Translations under genes and position numbers: made by a program
Source of the DNA: Datura wrightii
Taxonomy: Eukaryota > Streptophyta > Magnoliopsida > Solanales > Solanaceae
DNA length: 64,000 nucleotides
Assembly: GCA_035772735.1 (NCBI GenBank)
Contig: JASDFA010000002.1
Location: 36,848,501-36,912,500 of the forward strand
Direction: 5' to 3'
Notes under the pieces: model-generated
Told to the model about the DNA's origin: nothing
What the model saw: the letters and a program-made list of their open reading frames with translations, nothing else
Database searches by the model: none
Part shown: one piece after another, positions 54,078 through 64,000 of the stretch
Layout of the letters: each line of letters starts with the position of its first letter
Position numbering within the stretch: the stretch's first letter is position 1

Positions 54078-55337
54078 TGTAATACCCCGGGAAGGCCTAA
54101 GAATAGAATCGGGAGTTTAGAAGCTAAAACTTTAGAAAATTGGAAGAAACACCATAGAACGGACGACCCAATGGATCATGGGTCCAACCAACGGTCCGTT
54201 GGAGCCAGTCGTGGTTTCAAGGGTTTGGGTGGCAGTGGATGTAACGAGCGAAGTGACGACTCATTGCTTGAAACAATGAGTCGTTCTTTGTACCCGTGGG
54301 AAGCATTGACCTGAGCAAGTTTGGGAAGTTACGGGTCATCCAATGACCCATTGTTAGTTACAACGACCCGTTATTTGAAGTTGTGATAGGGGAAATGAAT
54401 TTCCAGTGCATATAACAAATGGAGACCATGACTTGTTGGAGGCAACCATGAGTCGTGGTGAGGCTCGTGGTAAGGGAAGTTAAGAATTTTCAAGGAGCTG
54501 AAAACAGTCGATCCAACGACCCATCGACTGAAACAACGAGTCGTCTTGTCGAGTCGTGGGAAGAACCTGAACCATGAAGTGAAGCAGTGAACTCAACGAC
54601 TCAGTACCACGACTCGTGGTATCATGCAACAACCTGTGGGATCGGTTGTTGGTCCATCCAGACCAGTTTTTCAGGAAGTTTTATGAAGGGCATTTTCGAA
54701 TTTTCTATGCTTTGAGGCCCTAAACCACGACATTTTGTGTATTTTTTTGAGTATGATAAGATGGGTTAAGTCCCTAATGCATACCCATTCCCATGCAAGA
54801 GATTTTAGAGAGGTTTTAGGGAGATTCAAGGTCCTCTTCTCCAAGGTTTCTATCAATTTCTTTGTGGGCATTCAAGGGAGAGTAAAATCAGTCTACCTCA
54901 GGTATGTAGGGTTTAGAATGGATGATTTCTTCCACACCCATGCCCAAATTTTGAATTTAATCATGAATCCTCCTATTCAATTCCATGGGGTTTTATCAAA
55001 ATGCATGAAAATGTGATTTCTCTTTATGGGTTTGATTTAATTGAGTTTTAATTGTTGAATTATGAATGATGGACAGGTTTTATATTATTTTCTTGAAAAT
55101 TATGTTTCAAGCTTTTTAAATCTATAATGCCCATTGATGAGAGTTCATGAAAGTTATGATTTATGATAAATATTCAATATTTTGAGTTTATTGATGATGG
55201 AAAAGTATGATTTCAAGTTACCCATGTTTATGAACATATTTTTGAAAGAATTGAGTATGTCAAAGTATTGTGCAATGCCCACATGTTGAAGAATGATTTA
55301 TGATTTATGAACGAATTACATGATTTATCAATTTATG
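54078..55337 (+). repeat. 3' LTR of F2, first part
   Basis: Matches 48582-49838. Perfect palindromes ACGAGTCGT 54536-54544 and ACGACTCGT 54609-54617. Interrupted by G; resumes at 63425 after loss of LTR positions equivalent to 49839-49986. Confidence 0.9.
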
Positions 55338-55925
55338 TACCCCAGTCAGATAAACCCGTGGGTACCCCGAGGACGGGTCCACTTCAGTAGCCAGTGACGG
55401 GTAATGTATTCAGGTACAGAGTCTCAGGAGAGGACCAGTCCTTACAGAATTGGCCATAAGACTGAGAATTTCCCAAAATAGCAATATAGATCCGAGTGGA
55501 TTCAGATAAGGCCTAAGGAGTCAGTAGTACTCTGCTTGTATAGGGTTTACCAAGATAAGGAGATCGGTAAGCTCCCTATGATGAACCAGGGATCGATCGC
55601 CTAGAAGCAAGTTCGACCAAGCCCAGCTCTATAGTTGTTTAGTTAGAAGAAGAAAGTAGTTAGCTGTCCACAACCCCTCAGTTATGCATGAGTTACAGAT
55701 GTCCGAGTAGGACATTCTGAGTATTGTTAGATTACTTCAGACCTCACTCTATTCAGCCCAGATTACTAGAGATCATGATCGCTATCAGGATCCTATAATC
55801 CAATACGTGCACATGGTGTGCCTGTAGACAGTTATGCGAGTAGCATTAGCATGAGGCCTAGAAGGCTAGATACGCTCTCGCTACACAGATAGATTTATTT
55901 GTCAGTTTCTCTAGTATAGTAAACC

Positions 55926-56079
55926 AGTATAAATTCCAGTAGAGTATTTCAGAAACAGTATAGTATCTCAGTATGAATTTTAGAAAGCATGTTAGAAATA
56001 TTGTATCATGTTTAGCATGAAAATTAGTAAAATAGCATGAATTCCAGTAGAATATTCCAGAAATACTATATCTTGTTTC
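55926..56079 (+). repeat. Degenerate 44-bp minisatellite in LTR G
   Basis: Units at 55926-55969, 55970-56013, a partial one, and 56034-56079, of the form AGTATgAATT..AG....TTCAGAAA.A.TAT. The same array is in the 3' LTR (about 61974-62130), and a lone diverged unit is near 60710. Confidence 0.65.
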
Positions 56080-56108
56080 AGTACCATATTTATTATAGCA
56101 TGTCAGAG

Positions 56109-56109
56109 A

Positions 56110-56164
<55 letters not shown>

Positions 56165-56165
56165 C
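56109..56165 (+). repeat. (TA)n(TG)n(TA)n microsatellite in the 5' LTR of G
   Basis: About 57 bp, against only some 12 bp of TA at the equivalent place (62155-62167) in the 3' LTR, so it expanded after insertion. Confidence 0.9.
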
Positions 56166-57424
56166 AGCATTATTATCAATTTCAGCATGTATTGTATGCA
56201 GTATTATTATCAGTTGATACTTGCTTGTGTTGTTTTGGGCTGGATTACCTAGCATCCCTGACTGCCCCAGGGTTAATAGGTATATCGAATCGTCTGTCAG
56301 AGGTCGAGGATACGTCGCTCTATGGAATGGCATGCCGTCCGCTAGGGACGAAGATGGGACGCCAGTTTCCCCATATTTTTCCTTGGTCGGCTTTTATACA
56401 CCCCCGTCGAGCGCTTGCCCCCGGGGTGTTGATTTCAGGAGTCCTTCGGACTCAAGTACAGTAATAGTCAGGGGCCCAGCAGGCCCAAGTTTCATACCCA
56501 GGGGATCGGCAGGTTGCTTATAGTTACTAGGTGATGTGGTATGACCTGGGTAGGGGTAAATAGATTGTGATGATTGTACCTTCCGGCTTATGGGGGCCAG
56601 GTAAGGTTTATGTTGTGTTATGTTATGTCATGTTATTTTTGTTATGGCTAGATAGACAGTAGGATGCCACATTACCAGGTACGACTCCAACTCTTCTCAG
56701 TAAAGTTAAGGTTAGTACTGATTCCACTATTTCAGATAGTTCCAGCCCATTCCCTATTACTTAAGTTACTGTCAGATTTCTTACTTACTTTCAGTTATTT
56801 TTAGTTATTGCTTTACATACTCAGTACCAGTGGTACTGACGCCCGTTTGGGGCACTGCATTACTTTCTTGCTGGTACACATAGACGAGGAGCAGATCCCT
56901 CGTAGTTCCAGTCAGCGGTACAGAGCATTCAGCTCCTTTCCTCCGGAGCTTGAGTGACAGAAGTTTACCTTCTTTTGTTTGTACAGTATGGGTAGGCCGG
57001 GGCCTTGTCCCAACCATCTTATTACTCCTAGAGGCTTGCTGATTGTATTATATTCCCTGTGGTTAGAAGTATCGGCCCTGTGGGTCCTTGTTTAGTTGTT
57101 AGTTGGTGACCTTGTCGGTCACAGATCAGTTTAGCGCCAGATTTCATTTTCAGATATAACTAGACAGCATGGTAGCCTTGTCAGCCAACATAGGATCCCT
57201 TGTAGTTGGTTGTTCTAGTTAGCTGTTTATATCCTTACAGGTGGCTATAGGCCTTGTCGGCCAGAGGCTATGTTTATAGTCGTTATATAGCCCGTCATTT
57301 TCTTGAATTCAGAGTTAGAGCCAGCCTGGCACGAGAAGTGCTTAGTCTCAGTTAGTCCAGCAGTCCAGATCCTAGTAGGTCACCAGGTGCCAATCATGCC
57401 TCCCAAGGTGTGGCGTGACAAACT

Positions 57425-57436
57425 TGGTATCAGAGC
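57425..57436 (+). other. Primer-binding site of G
   Basis: TGGTATCAGAGC, initiator Met tRNA type. Confidence 0.9.
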
Positions 57437-59240
57437 AGGTCATATCCTAGGGAGTCTGCAAGCCGTGCTAAGTAGAGTCTTGTCTATGGATGTGTTGTGC
57501 ACCATATACTATAGATAGGAGGCTGCAAGACATGATAGGATGGTTACTCTTCCTTCTTATTTAGTCGTTCTATAGAGCGGTACATTATAGGGTTGAGTCC
57601 CTAAAGTTTACTATACTCTTTGGTTACAGATAAAATGTTAGATCAGCGACATCCTATTACAGGAAGAAGATTGGATGCAGCAACAGAAGGAGGTATCATT
57701 AAGATGCCACAATGGGGAGATAGTCAGCCGAAGGACGGGAGCGGACGTCCTTGATTTCCCTAATACTCTCCCAAGGTACCAGGAACCTCATACTGTGATA
57801 CATCTACCAACACCGCGCTAGTTCAATTTTTATAACTTTAGAGTAGGAAGTCCGGAGTATAACATATATACGAGTTGATTTATCTTCTAGATATATAAGA
57901 TCTGATCAAGATGACAGATAATATCAGACTACCTGATGGATGTGAGAAAGAGAGGGAAATGCAGGATCCCCACTTCCATCCTTTCGAATGCTGTACAGTT
58001 CCATATTTACGTTTCATTGCAGTAAGAAAAGATTATTCCTACCCCTTAGCTTTGTTTCCAGTATAATAGAGGGCGTAAGAATTGAGGCGATTTTGCCCAG
58101 AGTAAATAGTAAGCGAAGGTTGGATTTGATAGCTCCAGAAAGTGTTCGAAAAAGGTAGAGAGCCTCAATGTTTATGTAAGTTGTCCATACCTTCACGGTA
58201 ATAAGTCAGAAGAGCGGGTAAGACTACCAGCTTACTCAAAGTGTGTGTAAGAAATCCATCAGTGATAAACTACCAATAATAGTCAAGTTCAAGTCAGAAA
58301 AAGACTGAATCCACTATAGCATTCTAATGACAGCAAGATATGCCTGCAAGATAATGGTTATGATCTTAGTTGTGATATAGAAAGACAAGGTCATATGAAT
58401 AAAATAGGTCTGACTGCAAGCCAGAAGAAGTATAGGCTGAGACTTGGCTGGTAACCTTATTGACAGTGTAAGGCAGGTACCATGAACCCCAAAGCTTAGT
58501 CTAAGGAAGGTAAGGAGGAAAAGCATGAATATCAGACCTTGGGGGAAATCAGAATCACCTCCAGGTTGATAGAACATCATATATTGAGGACTAAGCCTCG
58601 GGATAACAATTAAGAGACAGTAAGATTATAGCCTAGAATGTTGCGGTAAGCCAGCCTAAGGGGGAGGTAAGAGAGTGCCAACACGGAGACTCTAATATAG
58701 TGCAGCTTGGAAATTAGGCTCAACGGACAGTTACGGGCCTTCAGTATAATAACAAGAAAGGTCACAAGGTTTGGATGTTAACCTCACGTTCCAAGGGTGA
58801 CGGAACTTCAGCTAGCAAATCATAGCTAAGGTACATATGTTCGTTTCCCTAGAATTTAACGAAAAGGGTAATGAGATGGTATGAGAGGACAGGAGATATC
58901 ATTAAATCATAGAAGTAGCGCCCCAGTGACAGACCAAAAAAAAAGTGAAATAGCAGGACCCGAGTTATCCAGTATAAGAAATGATCGTGTCTGCAAGGGG
59001 GTGGTGAATAATTAATATGAATACAGTCACAGGGTTATCTCACACCTGGTGTAGCCTGACCTTATTCAAGTCAGTATAATAAGACTAATGAGGTCAATTA
59101 GGGCCTCGCTAGAGGAAATTATGTTGCCATTAAGACTTATGTCAGGTTAAATACATCAGAAGTAGATGGAGTGCATGGAGCCTCAGTGTTTGATAAAACT
59201 TCAATAGAGGAGTGCAATCTATGACTAAATTTTAAGCAGG
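57437..59240 (+). other. Unassigned interior of G
   Basis: 1.8 kb between primer site and integrase tail with only short frames. I recognise no capsid, zinc, protease, RT or RNase H motif on either strand. Either heavily decayed pol or a non-coding interior as in LARD-type elements. Confidence 0.45.
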
Positions 59241-59636
59241 GATGTTGGAATGGACGGTGACAAGATTGGCTAAGAAAGGCAAGCTTAGCCCACGGTTTAT
59301 TGGGTCTTATCAGATTCGCCGGAGCATAGGCCAGGTGGCATATGAATTGGATTTACCTCCAGAGTTAGAATCTGTTCACCCAGTTTTCCACGTATCAATG
59401 CTGACAAAGTGCATAGGAGCTCCCTCCCAAATTGTCCCAATTCAAGATGTTCAGGTCACATAAGAGTTAGCTTATGAAGAAGTTCCAGTAGCCATACTAG
59501 AACGGCAGATCCATAGATTAAGAACTAAAATGTTGCTTCCGTTAAGGTATTATGGCATAATAAGAATCGAGAGGAGATGACTTGGGAAGAAAAAGATGAT
59601 ATGAAAATCAGATATCCTCAGTTATTCCAGACCTAG
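59241..59636 (+). pseudogene. Integrase tail and chromodomain of G
   Basis: KKGKLSPRFIGSYQI (GPY/F with P to S), VAYELDLPPELESVHPVFHVSML, TAA 59461-59463, then YEEVPVAILERQIHRLR, a one-base change near 59530, and a VKVLWHN-like block ending at TAG 59634-59636. The tail is notably better preserved than anything upstream. Confidence 0.8.
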
Positions 59637-59878
59637 TCCGATTATACAACCAGAGGTATATTGTTATTGTGTTTCATGAGTTGCTTTATATTCTTGTATA
59701 TGTGAGTTAGTTGACCTCAGTTTATTGTGGAATGAATGCTATAGTATTGTGTGGAGTACTTGTGTTGGACTTTTCTGCGTTTCAGGATTTCCGGATAGTC
59801 CATATTAAAGGGGAGACTCTGCCGATATTTTTCCAGAATAAGTAATGGTAAGTTAAGATTCTTGCAAGCAGAAGTTAA

Positions 59879-59911
59879 CATTTGAGGATGAATGTTCTTA
59901 AGGGGGAAGGA
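59879..59911 (+). other. AGGA hairpin and polypurine tract of G
   Basis: CATTTG, loop AGGA, TGAATG (two wobble pairs next to the loop, 59879-59894), then AAGGGGGAAGGA (59900-59911). Confidence 0.7.
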
Positions 59912-62900
59912 TGTTACACCCCGAAAGTTTCTAGCATCTAGTCGACTTATTCACATATTGGTTGAGAGTTTTAGAATGTCATACGTGCGAGAAAACAGTT
60001 CGGGGAAAGGCCGAACGAGTGCCAAGTTGGAATTTCACAAGAGGAGGCCGAACTGCGCTGCCCAAAGGGGCAAAGTGGCACGGAGCTGGGACTTTCGCGT
60101 TAGCCAACGTGGCACGGAGCCAAAACGGCGTGTTGGCCAGTGTGCCACGTTGCCATGTATTTTGCTGCAAGTATATAAAGGCCTCACCCTTTAACTTTAA
60201 GTCAGTTTCACTTCTAAACCGATCAGAACAGGGGGAGGACGAAGGGTTCTCATAAATTTCCGTTTGATTACGCCGTCAAACACTGTCAAAAGTCAAATTA
60301 ACTTTAGGTATCGAAGTATAAGGCTACAAGGAGCATTTCTACGGAGTTAGTTTCGTGAAATTCGCCCGGCGAATCGTCGTCCCGCCTAGTCAAAGTTATT
60401 GGAATTTCTCCAAACTAGTGTTAATACACTCCCAACATTAAAGTGAGTATTTCTCTCTTCTAGACTTCTGAGAAATTATGAGTTTTCGATCGTTCTTCGA
60501 TAAGTCGAAGAATAGTTAGTATATAGACTTAAAGTATTATTTCTTCTAGTATAAGTAATGAAGTTAGTTCTATTCTTTCATGAATATGATTACAGTTGGA
60601 AGGAACAACTAAATACTACGCGAACCTCGCTAGTTAATCGGTAAACCGGCAGTCGAGGTATGTAAAGGCAGTCTCTTTCGGCAAGTTAGCTTCTCCAGTA
60701 TAGTAAAACAACATAAATCTTAGTAAAGTATTTCAGAAACATTATATCACGCTCAGTATGAAATTCAGTAAGGCTTGTCAAAAAATATTATTATATTCAG
60801 TATGTATTACATGTAGTTATTGATATATATACAAAAATATTATATATATTGCGAGTGACTGCCAATAGGGATTACAGTTACACAGATTCTGGTTAGCTAC
60901 TAGGAAGTGTATACAGATCATATTGCAGGACCCTCTCGCTAAGAGGGAGCAGGTTAAATGTGATTCACGTATGACGCTATAGAAACTCTTTTAGTTCTCA
61001 GTTTATTGTGATTGTAGATTTATACGTTGTTGCCAGACCTAGACTTCAGAGCTCGAAAGAGTTAGTAGTTTGAATCAGATGGTTAGTCTATATGGGCGTA
61101 GTGAGGCGGTCTAATGACCAGTTAGCGCCTGTATTGGCAGGAAAGCATCCCTAGAGGCCAGTAACATTATGGCACGTTCCAGAACCAGAAATAGAGACAC
61201 AATAAGAATATTCCAGAGTTAGCAATACCAGAGTTCTCCAGTGTGTTGAGTGAACGTACATCGTCCTTTCAGCCTTATCGGTGATTGCCAGTCTTAGTCG
61301 AACCTACAGTTATCATGTAGGACACCCAGCAAGCCATCCCAGTCGTCCCAGTCAGATAAACCCATGGGTACCTCAAGGAGGGGTCCACATCAGTAGCTAG
61401 TGACGGGTTAGTACCCTAGTCGGTTCTCGCAAGGTATTCAGGTACAGAGTCTCAGGAGAGGACCGGTCCTTATAGAATTGGCCATAAGACTGAGAATTTC
61501 CCAGAAAAGCAATATAGATCCGAGTGGATTCAGATAAGGCCTAAGGAGTCAGTAGTACTCTTCTAGTATAATGTTTACCAAGTTAAGAATATCGGTAAGC
61601 TCCCTATGAAGAACCAGGGACCGATCTCCTAGAAGCAAGTTCGACCAAGCCCAGCTCTATAGTTGTTTAGTTAGAAGAATAAAGTAGTTAGATGTCCACA
61701 ACCCCTCAGTTATGCATGAGTTACAGATGTTTGAGTAGGATATTCAGAGTATTTGTTAGATTACTTAAGACCTCACTCTATTCAGCCCATATTATTAGAG
61801 ATCATGATCACTATCAGGATCCTCTAATCCAATACTTGCACATGGTGTGCCTGTAGATAGTCATACAGATTATCCCAGAGGCGAGTAGCATTAGCATGAG
61901 GCCCAGAAGGCCAGATACGCTCTCGCTACACATATAGATTTATTTGTCAGTTTCTCCAGTATAGTAAACCAGTATAAATTCCAGTAGAGTATTTCAGAAA
62001 TAATATAGCATCTCAGTATGAATTTTAGAAAGAATGTTAGAAATATTGTATCATGTTTAGCATGAAAATTAGTAAAATAGCATGAATTCTAGAAGAATAT
62101 TCCAGAAATACTATATCTTGTTTCAGTACCAGATTCAGTACAGCATGTCAGAAAATATATATATATACAGTATTATTATTAGGTTCAGCATGTATTGTAT
62201 GTAGTATTATTATTAGTTGAGACTTGCTTGTGTTGTTTTGGGCTGGATTACCTAGAATCCATGACCGCCCCAGGGTTAATAGCTGTATCGACTCGTCCGC
62301 CAGAGGGCGACGATACATCGCTCTATGGAGTGGCATGCCATCCGCTAGGGACGAAGATGGGACGCCAGTTTCCCCATATTTTGCCTTGGTCGGCTTTTAT
62401 ACACCCTCGTCGAGCGCTTGCACCCGGGGTGTTGATTTCAGGAGTCCTCCAGACTCAGGTACAGTTATAGTCAGGGGCCCAGTGGGCCCAAGTTGCATAC
62501 CCAGGGGATCGACATGTTGTTTATAGTTATTAGGTGATGTGGTATGACCTGGGTAGGGGTAAATAGATTGTGATGATTGCACCTTCCAGCTTATGGGGGC
62601 CAGGTAAGTTTTATGTTGTGTTATGTTATGTCATGTTATTTTTGTTATGGCTAGATAGACAGTAGGATGCCACATTACCAGGTACGACTCCTACTCTTCT
62701 CAGTAAAGTTAAGGTTAGTACTGATTCCACTATTTCAGATAGTTCCAGTCCATTCCCTATTACTTCAGTTACTGTCATCTTTCTTACTTACTTTAAGTTA
62801 TTTTCAGTTATTGCTTTACATACTCAGTGCCAATGGTACTGACGCCCATTTAGGGTACTGCATTACTTGCCTGTAGGTACACATAAACGAGGAGCAGATC

Positions 62901-63424
62901 CCTCGTAGTTCCAGTCAGCGGTACAGAGCCTTTAGCTCCTTTCCTTCGGAGCTTAAGTGACAGAAGTTTACCTTCTTTTATTTGTACAGTATGGGTTGAC
63001 TGGGGCCCTGTCCCGACCATCTAATTACTCCTAGAGTCTTGTGGATTGTATTATTTTCCCTGTGGTTAGAAGTATCGGCCGTGTGGAGCCTTGTTCAGTT
63101 GTTAGTTGGTGACCTTGTCGGTCACAGATCGGTTTAGCGCCAGATTTCATTTTTCAGATATAACTAGACAACATGGTGGCCTTGTCGGCCCGCATAGGAT
63201 CCCTTATAGTTGGTTGTTCTGGTTTGCTATTTATATCCTTACAGGTGGCTATAGGCCTTGTCGGCTGGAGGCTGTGTTTACAGCCGTTATATAGCCCCTC
63301 ATTTTCTTAAATCCAGAGTTAGAGCCAGCCTGGCACCAGATTGTCTTAGGCTCAGTTAGTCCAGCAGTCCAGATCCTAGTTGGGCACCAGGTGCCAGTCA
63401 TGCCTCCCAAGGTGGGGCGTGACA
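59912..63424 (+). repeat. 3' LTR of G
   Basis: TGTTACACCCC...GGGCGTGACA, 3513 bp, long for a chromovirus LTR, partly through internal duplication (60690-60780 resembles 61950-62050). A GC-rich block at 60015-60155 carries CGTGGCACG (60108-60116) and near copies; TATATAAAG at 60172-60180. Confidence 0.9.
60172..60180 (+). promoter_or_regulatory. TATA box of LTR G
   Basis: TATATAAAG 55 bp after the CGTGGCACG site, the same arrangement as in LTRs B and C. Confidence 0.6.
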
Positions 63425-64000
63425 CGTGTCTTGCTCCAACAACCGACGTTCAAAGGACTACGCTGGTGTCTCATAACCATGTGCCACTGTGGGTTCTTAT
63501 ATTATATATTGTATTGATACCGATCCCCTCAAATATGATATCACGCCTAATGCACGACTCTCGCCTAGCAAGCCAGGGTCGGCTCTACCCACTTGAGAGA
63601 GATAGTTGGGGCATCATGAAAGGCTCTACCATAATGGTGTCGGTTATGAAGAGTCCTCCCATTGTTCCTCATGTTTTACGAATTATTATCTCAAGTTATG
63701 TTTTGATAAAGTTTACTTATGCTTATGATAATGAATTATTTATGAATGATTTGAAAGTCTTGAGCCCTACATTTTCTTACGAAATTTATGATATAAGCTT
63801 GATTTCCTTCTCCTATGATTATTTATGAGTTTTATTTCCTTTTAAATGTCTGTTTTACTTACCTTTCATACTCGGTACATTCCACGTACTGACCGCATAC
63901 TTTCTATGTTGTATCATTTTTTGATACAGGGTCCGGATCTCAGGCTTAACCTCATCCTTAGTTCATCTCAGCTCTTTCTCTCAGCTTATTGGTGAGTCCT
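63425..64000 (+). repeat. 3' LTR of F2, second part, running off the window
   Basis: Matches the F2 5' LTR from 49987 (CGTGTCTAGC) to about 50593. About 310 bp of the LTR should lie beyond the window. Confidence 0.9.

Larger units (their letters stand above)
55338..57420 (+). repeat. 5' LTR of G, 5'-truncated
   Basis: Matches 61347-63424 of the 3' LTR with scattered substitutions and small indels (for example 25 bp missing near 55410). Ends TGGCGTGACA before the primer site. Confidence 0.9.
55338..63424 (+). mobile_element. Element G: chromovirus derivative inside the F2 3' LTR
   Basis: Truncated 5' LTR (55338-57420), initiator Met primer site, a 1.8-kb interior without recognisable gag or pol, an integrase-chromodomain tail, AGGA hairpin, polypurine tract and a full 3' LTR (59912-63424). 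The left part of the 5' LTR (about 1.43 kb) and 148 bp of host LTR were deleted together. Coding capacity is almost nil, so it moved in trans or was gutted later. Confidence 0.85.

Noticed and set aside
43692..57436. tRNA genes at the TGGTATCAGAGC and TGGCGCC sites
   Set aside because: Only the complement of tRNA 3' ends is present, directly after LTR ends; no cloverleaf or promoter boxes.

Overview
The window is plant repetitive DNA from what looks like a dicot. The chromovirus-type and Athila-type Ty3/gypsy proteins resemble those common in Solanaceae-like genomes, but that placement is an impression, not a search result. I find no host gene, rRNA, tRNA or CRISPR array. Essentially all 64 kb is nested, truncated or recombined LTR retrotransposons, as in pericentromeric heterochromatin. 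Nearly every coding segment carries stops, frameshifts or lost catalytic residues.

Two lineages are mixed. Chromovirus-like elements have LTRs opening TGTAATACC or TGTYACACC, a TGGTATCAGAGC primer site (initiator Met tRNA) and an integrase ending in a GPY/F module and chromodomain. They are E (1185-8196, 5' truncated), F1 (41441-48581), F2 (48582-55337 plus 63425-64000) and G (55338-63424, inside an F LTR). Athila-like elements have a TGGCGCCGTTGCCGGGGA primer site (Asp tRNA) and a long additional ORF (aORF) after the protease or pol. They are A (9454-33159), B (14632-24423, a complete insertion inside A with 5-bp duplications GACAC), a C-family solo LTR (25421-27825, inside the aORF of A, duplications CATTC) and D2 (33160-40709). 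Fragments of related copies lie at 1-1184 and 8197-9453.

Layout: D-type LTR end (1-1184); E body and LTR (1185-8196); remnant of an A-like integrase (8197-9453); A-type LTR patched with B LTR sequence (9454-10885); pol of A (11008-14083); B (14632-24423); leader and aORF of A, interrupted by LTR C, which itself carries an 810-bp chimera of integrase and reverse transcriptase pieces (24424-29952); A 3' end and LTR (29953-33159); D2 gag-protease, aORF and LTR (33160-40709); an antisense F LTR piece (40710-41440); F1, F2, G and the rest of the F LTR to the window end.

The most interesting signals are non-coding. First, short palindromes with 4-bp half-sites around one central base form family-specific arrays: ACGA(C/G)TCGT in the A, D and F families, CGTG-N-CACG in B, C and G. 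In the A/D group and in B the same motif sits both in the LTR ahead of the TATA box and in the internal leader ahead of the aORF. That leader looks like a separate spliced transcription unit. Second, two small hairpins keep their loops while their stems change in compensating pairs: a GGGAGGCAACCC-type hairpin after pol or protease in Athila-like elements, and an AGGA-tetraloop hairpin at the 3' end of both lineages. Third, A has pol but no gag-protease, while B and D2 have gag-protease and aORF but no pol, so the copies present are complementary.
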